From: Lysobacterales bacterium CG_4_10_14_3_um_filter_64_11
GTDB lineage: Bacteria; Pseudomonadota; Gammaproteobacteria; Xanthomonadales; Xanthomonadaceae
NCBI GenBank assembly: GCA_002782905.1
Contig: PFJA01000086.1
Location: 1-15,079 of the forward strand
Direction of reading: 5' to 3'
Length of the DNA: 15,079 bases
This document shows, one piece after another, positions 1 through 6,733 of this stretch. Below the pieces are notes generated by a model, which ran no database searches, was not told the origin of the DNA, and saw only the letters and a program-made list of their open reading frames with translations. The position numbers and the translations under genes are program-made. Every line of letters begins with the position of its first letter. Within the stretch, counting starts at the first letter, position 1.

Positions 1-3
1 AGA

Positions 4-2586
4 TCAGAGGCTACGCGCCACCTCGATCCGCTCGAAGCACTCGATCTGGTCGCCGGGTTTGACATCGTTGTACTGCTTCACTGCGATACCGCATTCGGTA
101 CCCATGCGCACCTCTTCAACGTTGTCCTTGAACCGCCGCAACGATTCCAGCTCGCCCTCGAAAACAACCGTATGATCGCGCAATACGCGAATCGGCTTGT
201 TGCGACGCACAGTGCCTTCGATCACGATCGAACCGGCAACGGCGCCAAACTTCGAACTGCGGAACACATCGCGCACTTCGGCAATACCAATGATTTCCTC
301 GCGCACCTCGACACCAAGCAGCCCGGAAGCCACCTGCTTCACCTGGTCGATGACATCGTAGATGATCGAGAAATAGCGAAGATCGAGGCCGTTGGCTTCG
401 ATCATCTTGCGTGCAGCAGCATCGGCACGCACGTTGAAACCGATGATGACGGCCTTGGAAGCGGCTGCCAGCGTGGCATCCGATTCGGTGATTCCGCCGA
501 CACCGGACGCAATGACGTTGATGCGAATCAACTCGTTCGACAGTGCAACCAGCGACTCGCACAATGCCTGGGTGGAACCCTGCACGTCCGCCTTGATGAC
601 CAGATTGAGGGTGGCCTGATCGTTGCCCTGCCCCATCTGCGCCATGATGTCTTCCATGCGATTGCCGGCGGACTTGACCAGACGCGACTCACGACGTTTG
701 GCATCGCGCTGCTGCGCCACATCCTTGGCCAGACGCTCGTCCTCGACCACCGCGAAATCGTCGCCCGCATCAGGGACACCCGAGAGGCCGAGCACCACCA
801 CCGGAATCGACGGCCCCGCTTGATCGACTTGCTTGCCGGTTTCATCGAACAGGGCGCGCACGCGGCCATATTGGATGCCGCATACCAGATAGTCGCCTTT
901 CTTCAGGCTGCCGTTTTGCACCAGCACGGTGGCGACCGGGCCACGCCCCTTGTCGAGGCTCGATTCGATCACCACACCCGCCGCGCTACCGTCCAGAACC
1001 GCCTTGAGCTCCATCACCTCGGCCTGGATCAGAATCGCGTCGAGCAGGGCATCAACACCTTCGCCGGTTTTTGCCGACAACGGGACGAACTGCACATCGC
1101 CGCCCCAATCCTCGGGCACCACCTCTTGCGCAACCAGACCCTGTTTGACGTTGTCCAGGTTCGCGCCCGGCTTGTCCATCTTGTTGACCGCCACGATCAA
1201 CGGCACGTTGGCCGCACGTGCATGCTTGATCGCTTCCACCGTTTGCGGCTTGACACCATCATCGGCGGCCACCACCAGCACCACGATATCGGTGAGTTGC
1301 GCACCGCGCGCACGCATCGAGGTGAACGCGGCATGCCCCGGGGTATCGAGAAACGAAATCACACCCTTCGTGGTTTCAACGTGATAAGCACCGATATGCT
1401 GGGTGATGCCACCGGCCTCACCCGCGGCCACTTTGGCACGGCGGATGTAATCGAGCAGCGAGGTCTTGCCGTGATCGACATGGCCCATGATGGTGACCAC
1501 CGGCGGCCGCTGGCTGGCATCGCCACTGGCCGTGCCAACCAAGACCGACAACGCCAGCTCGGCATCCTTGGCTTCGGCACGCACGGCATGATGGCCCAGC
1601 TCTTCGACCACCAGCACTGCGGTATCGTGATCGAGCACCTCATTGATGGTGGTCATCACGCCCATCTTGAACAGGGCCTTGACCACCTCGCCGCCTTTCA
1701 TGGCCAGCTTTTGCGCCAGATCGGCAACCGAAATGGCATCGCCGATGGCCACTTCACGCACCACCGGCGCGGTTGGACGCGAGAACCCGTGTGGGCCGCC
1801 GCCACCACGCCCAGACTCGGCGGCCTGGCCTTTGCCGCGGCGCTTGTTGCCCGTGCCACGCCGCGCACGGTCACTGGCTGACAGGTGCAACTGGCCAGCA
1901 AAACGAGCACTTTCTTCGCTCTCGCGACGTGGTGCGGCGCGGTGCGCCTTGTGCCGCGCTTTGTCGTCGTCGCGACGCGGCGCGCGCACTACGTCGGCAT
2001 CTGCCGGCGCCGCAACCACAGCCGCCTCAGCGCCGACGATGGCTGCCGCAGGTTTCGCCTCCGGCTCGGGCTCCAGCGCCGCCGCCTCGGCACGCGCTGC
2101 GGCAGCGGCAGCTTCACGCTCACGCGCCAATTCCTGTTCGCGCGCCGCCTCGGCCTCCGTCGCCTTGCGCACGGCATCCTGGCGTGCCTGTTCAACGGCT
2201 TCCTGCTGGGCGCGCGATTCATCGAGCTTGCGCTGCGCATCCTCGCGCTCCGCGTCAGCCGGCACTTCGACTTCACTGCGCTTGACGTAGGTGCGCTTTT
2301 GCCGCACCTCCACAGCCACCGTCGACTTGCCCTTGCCGGCAGGAACGGTGATTTCTTCCACCTTGCGCCGCTTCAGGGTGATCTGGCGCGGTGCCGACGC
2401 TTCGCCAGCGCCCTCGTTTTTGCCATGCGCACGCCGCAAGAACCCGAGCAGCTTGAGCTTCTCGGTACTGCTAACCGCCTGATCCGGCCCGCTGAACTTC
2501 ATGCCGGCCTCGGCCAGCTGCTCCAGCAGCGTGTCCACCGGGGTACCGACCAACGCCGCTAGCGAGCGAACCGTAACTTGGGACAT
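4..2586 (-). CDS. infB: Translation initiation factor IF-2
   Basis: Encodes IF2 (860 aa), the cytoplasmic GTPase that places initiator fMet-tRNA in the 30S P site and promotes 50S joining. An IF2_N domain spans about residues 1-50. A long charged Ala/Glu/Arg linker, probably coiled coil, covers about 105-180, then a basic Gly/Arg-rich stretch. A second IF2_N-like module lies at about 278-335. The G domain shows GHVDHGKT (368-375), GGITQHIGAY (from about 392), DTPGH (414-418), NKMD (468-471) and SAK (504-506). Domains II-IV follow to a TGA stop. The ATG at 2586 was chosen because AGGAAG lies just upstream and the protein then begins MSQVTVRSLA, typical of the family; an in-frame extension of 12 codons has no family similarity. 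It is the last gene seen of rimP-nusA-infB; rbfA and truB are expected beyond the edge. No anomaly is visible. Confidence 0.98.
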   Translation of the reverse strand: MSQVTVRSLAALVGTPVDTLLEQLAEAGMKFSGPDQAVSSTEKLKLLGFLRRAHGKNEGAGEASAPRQITLKRRKVEEITVPAGKGKSTVAVEVRQKRTYVKRSEVEVPADAEREDAQRKLDESRAQQEAVEQARQDAVRKATEAEAAREQELAREREAAAAAARAEAAALEPEPEAKPAAAIVGAEAAVVAAPADADVVRAPRRDDDKARHKAHRAAPRRESEESARFAGQLHLSASDRARRGTGNKRRGKGQAAESGRGGGGPHGFSRPTAPVVREVAIGDAISVADLAQKLAMKGGEVVKALFKMGVMTTINEVLDHDTAVLVVEELGHHAVRAEAKDAELALSVLVGTASGDASQRPPVVTIMGHVDHGKTSLLDYIRRAKVAAGEAGGITQHIGAYHVETTKGVISFLDTPGHAAFTSMRARGAQLTDIVVLVVAADDGVKPQTVEAIKHARAANVPLIVAVNKMDKPGANLDNVKQGLVAQEVVPEDWGGDVQFVPLSAKTGEGVDALLDAILIQAEVMELKAVLDGSAAGVVIESSLDKGRGPVATVLVQNGSLKKGDYLVCGIQYGRVRALFDETGKQVDQAGPSIPVVVLGLSGVPDAGDDFAVVEDERLAKDVAQQRDAKRRESRLVKSAGNRMEDIMAQMGQGNDQATLNLVIKADVQGSTQALCESLVALSNELIRINVIASGVGGITESDATLAAASKAVIIGFNVRADAAARKMIEANGLDLRYFSIIYDVIDQVKQVASGLLGVEVREEIIGIAEVRDVFRSSKFGAVAGSIVIEGTVRRNKPIRVLRDHTVVFEGELESLRRFKDNVEEVRMGTECGIAVKQYNDVKPGDQIECFERIEVARSL

Positions 2587-2603
2587 ATGACTTCCTGTTC
2601 CTG

Positions 2604-2618
2604 AGGCGCGTAGCGCCT
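2604..2618 (-). promoter_or_regulatory. Short GC hairpin just upstream of the infB ribosome binding site
   Basis: On the minus strand AGGCGC-TAC-GCGCCT forms a perfect 6-bp stem with a 3-base loop. It ends about 8 bases before the infB AGGAAG motif. It has no T run, so it is not an intrinsic terminator. A role in infB translation or mRNA processing is possible but unproven. Confidence 0.3.
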
Positions 2619-2691
2619 GCACTGCGAAATTCTGAACGGTTGCGCGGGCACGCGCCGCAAAACCTCAAGCCCGTAATTGTAACCGTTGGCG

Positions 2692-2717
2692 AGCGCCCGC
2701 GCTTGCCGGCGGGCGCT
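2692..2717 (-). other. Strong GC stem-loop in the nusA-infB spacer
   Basis: AGCGCCCGC and GCGGGCGCT form a perfect 9-bp stem around an 8-base loop, 9 bases after the nusA stop codon. No T tract follows on the minus strand, so termination without help is unlikely. It could protect the nusA mRNA 3' end or be an RNase processing site between nusA and infB. That reading comes only from structure and position. Confidence 0.4.
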
Positions 2718-2726
2718 GCACCGTGC

Positions 2727-4232
2727 TCAACCCGCCGCTTCCAGACGTGCGATCTCGGCAGCACGTGCTGCCAGGATCAATGCCGCTGCCCGCTCGTCAC
2801 CGATGCCTTCGATATCGGCGATTTCATCGGTGGCCAGTTCACCCAGGTCATCTCGGGTGATGATCCCGCGTGCCGCCAAAGCGTACGCTGTAGTCTCGTC
2901 CATGCCTTCGAGCGCCAGCAGGTCCTCAGCCGGACGATGTTCTTCCATTTCCTCTTCCACCGCCAACGCCTCGTTGAGCAATGCATCACGCGCACGCGCG
3001 CGCAACTCCTCGACGATGCTGTCGTCGAAACCTTCCACCGCCAACAATTCGGCGGCCGGCACGTAGGCGATTTCCTCGACGCTGCTGAAGCCCTCGGCAA
3101 CGAGAATGGCGGCAATTTCCTCATCGACTTCAAGCTTCGCCATGAACAACTGCAGTGCGGTGGCCTGCTCGGCCGCACTCTTGGCCTGCACCTGATCGCG
3201 CGTCATCACGTTGAGCTGCCAGCCAGTCAAGCGGCTGGCCAGACGTACATTCTGCCCGCCCTTGCCGATCGCCTGCGCCAGCTTGTCCTCGGCAACGGCG
3301 ACATCCATCGAATGCTTTTCCTCATCGACAATGATCGACTGCACCTCGGCTGGCGCCATCGCATTGATGACGAACTGCGCCGAGTTCTCGCTCCACTGGA
3401 TGATGTCGACGCGCTCGCCATTGAGCTCGTTGGACACCGCCTGTACGCGCGAACCGCGCATGCCGATGCAGGCACCGATCGGATCGGTACGGTGATCGTG
3501 CGCGATCACCGCGATCTTGGCGCGATCGCCCGGGTCACGCGCCGCCGCCTTGATTTCGACCAGACCTTGGCCGACTTCCGGCACCTCAAGTTTGAACAAC
3601 TCGATCATGAACTCAGGTGCGGTGCGCGATATGAACAACTGCGGCCCGCGCGCTTCGGCACGCACGTCGTAGAGATAGCCGCGCACGCGATCGCCAGCGC
3701 GCAGGGTATCGCGCGGAATCGCCTTGTCCTTGGCAATGTAAGCCTCGGCGTTGCTGCCCAGATCGACGTAGACGCTGCCACGCTCGACCCGCTTGACGAC
3801 GCCGGTAACCAGCTCACCGATGCGATCCGCCCAGGCTTCTACCACCAGCGCCCGTTCGGCCTCGCGCACCCGCTGCACGATCACCTGCTTGGCGGCCTGC
3901 GCCGAGATGCGGCCGAAGTCGGTGTTTTCGATCTGCTCCTCGATGAACTCGCCAACGACCGCGTCGCTGCGCACATCCAGGGCATCCATCAAGCGCAACT
4001 GGAACGAAGGCGATTCCATTTCCGCGTCGTCGGCAATGATTTCCCAGCGCCGGAATGTCTCGTAGGTGCCATCCTTGGGGTTGATCACCACCCGCGCCAG
4101 CACATCCTCATCGGGATATCGCTTCTTGGCGGCCGACGCCAACGCCGCCTCCAGCGCTTCAATGATTACGGCACGCGGCACGCCCTTTTCATTGGCGACC
4201 GCTTCAACCACCATCAACAGTTCTTTGCTCAC
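2727..4232 (-). CDS. nusA: Transcription termination/antitermination factor NusA
   Basis: Encodes NusA (501 aa), which binds RNA polymerase and nascent RNA and modulates pausing, intrinsic and Rho termination, and antitermination. An N-terminal polymerase-binding domain spans about 1-125 (MSKELLMVVEAV). An S1 domain follows at about 135-201. Two KH domains follow, with loop motifs GACIGMRGSRV (253-263) and AIGKGGQNVR (321-330). Two acidic C-terminal repeats (about 360-425 and 435-501) give the long proteobacterial form found in E. coli. The start is GTG at 4232, preceded by GAGGAG with an 8-base spacer. It sits 178 bases after rimP, a gap largely filled by a dispersed repeat, and 140 bases before infB. 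NusA autoregulation of this operon is established in E. coli, and the tandem terminators ahead of rimP are candidate targets here. Confidence 0.98.
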   Translation of the reverse strand: MSKELLMVVEAVANEKGVPRAVIIEALEAALASAAKKRYPDEDVLARVVINPKDGTYETFRRWEIIADDAEMESPSFQLRLMDALDVRSDAVVGEFIEEQIENTDFGRISAQAAKQVIVQRVREAERALVVEAWADRIGELVTGVVKRVERGSVYVDLGSNAEAYIAKDKAIPRDTLRAGDRVRGYLYDVRAEARGPQLFISRTAPEFMIELFKLEVPEVGQGLVEIKAAARDPGDRAKIAVIAHDHRTDPIGACIGMRGSRVQAVSNELNGERVDIIQWSENSAQFVINAMAPAEVQSIIVDEEKHSMDVAVAEDKLAQAIGKGGQNVRLASRLTGWQLNVMTRDQVQAKSAAEQATALQLFMAKLEVDEEIAAILVAEGFSSVEEIAYVPAAELLAVEGFDDSIVEELRARARDALLNEALAVEEEMEEHRPAEDLLALEGMDETTAYALAARGIITRDDLGELATDEIADIEGIGDERAAALILAARAAEIARLEAAG

Positions 4233-4282
4233 GACTACAACTCCTCGCGGGGCAATTGCCCGTCAACCTTTGTTCTGTTTAC

Positions 4283-4423
4283 GGGAACCTCTTGAAACCT
4301 GCTGCGCGACCCAACTGCTTCGTTGCGCGATGCCCGGAATCCACATGTCCGCGACGACACTGCGATCCCAGCGCTCCGCGCGCCTTGCACTCGAGCCGCT
4401 CGCTACGGTTTCAAGATGTTCCC
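4283..4423. repeat. Dispersed intergenic repeat, copy A (141 bp, inverted ends)
   Basis: This element fills most of the rimP-nusA spacer. Its ends, GGGAACCTCTTGAAACC (4283-4299) and GGTTTCAAGATGTTCCC (4407-4423), are inverted repeats matching at 16 of 17 positions, and the interior arms also show partial complementarity. A second copy in the same orientation lies at 8267-8409; by hand alignment the first 66 bases match at 57 positions and the remainder has one small gap and lower identity. Its right end overlaps the last codons and the stop of rimP. No transposase or convincing target duplication is visible. It resembles a non-autonomous palindromic element of the REP or MITE kind, but the family is not identified. 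Confidence 0.85.
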
Positions 4424-4929
4424 TTGCGTGGTGCGCGCCGCACCGGGGCTGCGGACGCCAAACCCAACGCCACCAGGTCCGGCACCACACGTGCTTTTTC
4501 GATCTGAGTAAAAGCAATGCTCAGCAACTGCTCGTCAACCTGCAAGCTCAGCGTCTGTGCATCGGTCGCCTTGATCACGCCCTGCATCCGGCGACGGCCG
4601 TCCACTGGCAAGCGCAAGCTGAGCTTGATTTGTTGCCCGACATACAGCGCGAACTGCGCCGGGGTGTACAACGGGCGATCGATACCCGGCGACGACACCT
4701 CCAGGGTGTATTCACCGCTGATCGGGTCGTGTACATCCATCACTGCGGAAATCTCACGGCTGGCGCGCTCGCAATCCTCGATGCCGACATGGCGATCGGC
4801 AACATTGATGTACACGCGCAGCAACGAGCGCCCGCTGGTCGGCACATATTCAAGGCCCCACAACTCAAGCCCCAAGGACTCAAGCAACGGTGCCAGCAGC
4901 GATGTGATTCGAGATACGGTGTCGGTCAC
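4411..4929 (-). CDS. rimP: Ribosome maturation factor RimP
   Basis: Encodes RimP (172 aa), a cytoplasmic factor needed for efficient 30S subunit maturation. The start is GTG at 4929: AAAGG lies 8 bases upstream, and the protein then begins VTDTVSRITSLLAPLLESLG, matching the family N terminus. The frame stays open another 100 codons upstream, but that part reads through two terminators and the tRNA gene and is not protein. Family motifs include GLELWGLEYVP, LRVYINV, VSSPGIDRPLYTP (the conserved SSPGxDRPL box) and a C-terminal SH3-like domain with the motif MQGVIKA. A short basic tail ends at a TGA lying inside the end of the 141-bp repeat, so the last residues (about GTS) may derive from the repeat. 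It leads the operon with nusA and infB. Confidence 0.96.
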   Translation of the reverse strand: MTDTVSRITSLLAPLLESLGLELWGLEYVPTSGRSLLRVYINVADRHVGIEDCERASREISAVMDVHDPISGEYTLEVSSPGIDRPLYTPAQFALYVGQQIKLSLRLPVDGRRRMQGVIKATDAQTLSLQVDEQLLSIAFTQIEKARVVPDLVALGLASAAPVRRAPRKGTS

Positions 4930-4970
4930 GAACTCAACCTTTGCCTGCGCATGATGCGGCGCGTTGGCGA

Positions 4971-5001
4971 TAAAAACACAAAAGGGGCCATGCGGCCCCT
5001 T
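4971..5001 (-). terminator. Intrinsic terminator T2 upstream of rimP
   Basis: On the minus strand AAGGGGCC-GCAT-GGCCCCTT forms a perfect 8-bp stem with a tetraloop, followed by TTTTGTGTTTTT. It lies 42 bases before the rimP start. It could act as an attenuator in the rimP-nusA-infB leader, since no clear promoter fits between it and the rimP start. Confidence 0.85.
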
Positions 5002-5070
5002 CCGGTACATACCCCGGTAAATCCAGGTTCCGGCACAGGGCGGTCGGCGACAACCCCGGAGCCAGCCAAC

Positions 5071-5094
5071 AAAAAAGCCCCGCGAGGAGGCTTT
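5071..5094 (-). terminator. Intrinsic terminator T1 downstream of tRNA-fMet
   Basis: On the minus strand AAAGCCTC-CTCGC-GGGGCTTT forms an 8-bp stem (one T-G pair) with a 5-base loop, followed by further T residues. It starts 15 bases after the tRNA CCA end and is the expected terminator of the tRNA transcript. Confidence 0.88.
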
Positions 5095-5109
5095 CTTGTC
5101 AACCAAAAC

Positions 5110-5186
5110 TGGTAGCGGGGGCAGGATTTGAACCTGCGACCTTCGGGTTATGAGCCCGACGAGCTGCCAGACTGCTCCACCCCGCA
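5110..5186 (-). tRNA. metY: Initiator tRNA-fMet (CAU)
   Basis: A 77-nt cloverleaf with encoded CCA and anticodon CAT in the loop CTCATAA. Initiator hallmarks are visible: three consecutive G-C pairs in the anticodon stem (GGG/CCC), an A11:U24 pair in the D stem, and no Watson-Crick pair at 1:72. It closely matches the E. coli initiator, but position 1 is T and position 72 is T rather than C1/A72. The T arm has GGTTCAAATCC. The place ahead of rimP-nusA-infB corresponds to E. coli metY. It has its own promoter (5201-5229) and terminator (5071-5094). The symbol is given by this positional match. Confidence 0.96.
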
Positions 5187-5200
5187 GCAGTAGAAGCGCA

Positions 5201-5229
5201 ATTATAGGCGGATGTGCAGCGTAGCGCAA
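5201..5229 (-). promoter_or_regulatory. Sigma70-type promoter for tRNA-fMet
   Basis: A perfect TATAAT -10 hexamer (5201-5206) lies 17 bases downstream of TTGCGC (5224-5229), a 3-of-6 match to the -35 consensus. The bases after the -10 are TGCGC, a GC-rich discriminator of the sort linked to growth-rate control at stable RNA promoters. The tRNA 5' end is 14 bases beyond the -10, so the leader should be short. The -35 sits in the centre of an inverted repeat (5215-5240). Confidence 0.85.
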
Positions 5230-5266
5230 TACGCACTGCAGCGACGGGTGCGCCGCCGCCGATGCA

Positions 5267-6721
5267 TCAGCTCACAAATGCCTGCTGGCACCAATACATC
5301 AAAGGATCCCAGCCAAAGCCCAGTACCAGCAACAACAGCGCGTTCACCGACAGCAGCCAACGAAATTGCGGGTCGGCCATGCCCGCGTGCCCCTCGCCAG
5401 CCGGCGCTGCGCCAGGCTCATCGAAATACATCACCTTGATCACCCGCAGGTAATAGAAGGCGCCGATAACCGCGAACACCAGGCCGGTAATCGCCAGCCA
5501 CAGGGCGCCGCCCTCGATCGCCGCGCGCAGCACCGCCACCTTGGCCCAGAAGCCAAGGAAAAACGGAATGCCTGCCAGCGACGCCATCACACACAGCACC
5601 ATAGCGGCGAGCCATGGATTGGTACTGTTGAGGCCCTTGAAATCCTCGATGTTCTCGGCCTCGAACCCGCGCCGCGACAAGGCAATGATGGCGGCAAAGG
5701 CGGCCGCCGACATCAGCGCGTAGCTGATCGCGTAAAACATCGCGGCCGCGTAACCCTGGGCACTGCCAGCGGAAAGGCCAAGAAACAAAAAGCCGATATG
5801 CGAAATGGTGGAATAGGCGAGCATGCGTTTGAGGTTGGTCTGCATCAACGCCAACAAATTGCCAGTCGCCAGCGACAACAATGCCAGCAGGGCAACCATG
5901 TCGCGCCAGTAACCATCGAGCGGGCCAGCGGCGCCTTCGAGCAGGCGGTAGGCCATGGCGAATGCGGCCAGCTTGGGCGCCGAGCCGATGAACAGGGTGA
6001 CCGCGGTGGGCGCACCCTGATAGACATCGGGCAGCCACATGTGGAAAGGCGCCGCGCCGAACTTGAATGCGATCCCGGCCATCACGAAAACCAGGCCCGT
6101 GAGCAGCAAGGTGTGCTGGCCCGGCGAGGCGGCGGCCTGATGGATCACCGCCAAGTCGAGCGAACCGGTCGCACCGTAAATCAGCGACATGCCGTACAAC
6201 AACATGCCCGAGGCCAGCGAGCCGAGGACGAAATACTTCATCGCCGCTTCCGACACGCTCGGCGAATCACGATCCAGCGCAACCAGCGCGTACGAGGACA
6301 GCGCCAGCAACTCCAGCCCCATGTAGATCATCACCAGGCTGCCGGCGGAGATCAGCAGCATCATGCCCAGCACTGCGAGCAGCACCAGCACGTAGAACTC
6401 GCCCTTGAACAGACCACGTCCGATCAGGTACGGCTTGGCGTAGATCAAGGCGGCGCCCGAGACCACATACACGGCCAGCTTGAGCACGTCGCCCATGGTG
6501 TCGCGTACAAACATGCCCGCAAACGCGCTCACCGGCCCAGCCACGTCACCGGCGGCACGAAAGGTGATGATGCCGGTCGCAATCAAGGTCATCAGCGCGA
6601 GAAAATGCACCAGTCCACGACGCTGCGCGCTGACAAACAAATCGACCAGCACAATCGCGCAGGTTGCGCCCAGCAGAAATATTTCCGGCGCCAACGGCAT
6701 GAAATCTGCGTATGTCACCAC
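5267..6721 (-). CDS. nuoN: NADH-quinone oxidoreductase subunit N
   Basis: Encodes NuoN (484 aa; E. coli 485), an antiporter-like inner-membrane subunit of complex I with about 14 helices and one proton channel. Visible family residues include Glu137 in YMGLELLALSSYALVA (TM5 glutamate), Lys220 in AGIAFKFGAAPFHMWLPDVYQGAP (near the channel centre) and Lys250 in GSAPKLAAFA. The start is GTG at 6721, with AAGGAG 8 bases upstream; that motif overlaps the nuoM stop codon (TAAGGAG), implying translational coupling. A second GTG follows directly and cannot be excluded as the start. nuoN is the last nuo gene. No intrinsic terminator is seen after it, and the tRNA promoter begins within 40 bases of its stop. 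Confidence 0.97.
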   Translation of the reverse strand: MVTYADFMPLAPEIFLLGATCAIVLVDLFVSAQRRGLVHFLALMTLIATGIITFRAAGDVAGPVSAFAGMFVRDTMGDVLKLAVYVVSGAALIYAKPYLIGRGLFKGEFYVLVLLAVLGMMLLISAGSLVMIYMGLELLALSSYALVALDRDSPSVSEAAMKYFVLGSLASGMLLYGMSLIYGATGSLDLAVIHQAAASPGQHTLLLTGLVFVMAGIAFKFGAAPFHMWLPDVYQGAPTAVTLFIGSAPKLAAFAMAYRLLEGAAGPLDGYWRDMVALLALLSLATGNLLALMQTNLKRMLAYSTISHIGFLFLGLSAGSAQGYAAAMFYAISYALMSAAAFAAIIALSRRGFEAENIEDFKGLNSTNPWLAAMVLCVMASLAGIPFFLGFWAKVAVLRAAIEGGALWLAITGLVFAVIGAFYYLRVIKVMYFDEPGAAPAGEGHAGMADPQFRWLLSVNALLLLVLGFGWDPLMYWCQQAFVS

Positions 6722-6733
6722 GTGCGCCTCTCC

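Noticed and set aside
172..1881. 569-codon open frame antisense to infB
   Set aside because: It lies opposite a clear, full-length IF2 gene; its His/Arg-rich peptide is a codon-bias shadow.
2587..2622. 12-codon N-terminal extension of infB
   Set aside because: Family start MSQVTVRSLA and a ribosome binding site favour the ATG at 2586.
2676..2681. TACAAT -10-like hexamer ahead of infB
   Set aside because: No -35-like hexamer at suitable spacing; probably chance.
2640..4295. 551-codon open frame antisense to nusA
   Set aside because: Shadow of nusA with no recognisable domain.
5097..5102. Perfect TTGACA on the minus strand just after the tRNA, possible rimP promoter
   Set aside because: No -10 element at 16-19 bases; that position is terminator T1.
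4930..5229. Upstream 100-codon extension of the rimP frame
   Set aside because: It reads across both terminators and the tRNA-fMet gene; the family N terminus and a ribosome binding site fit the GTG at 4929.
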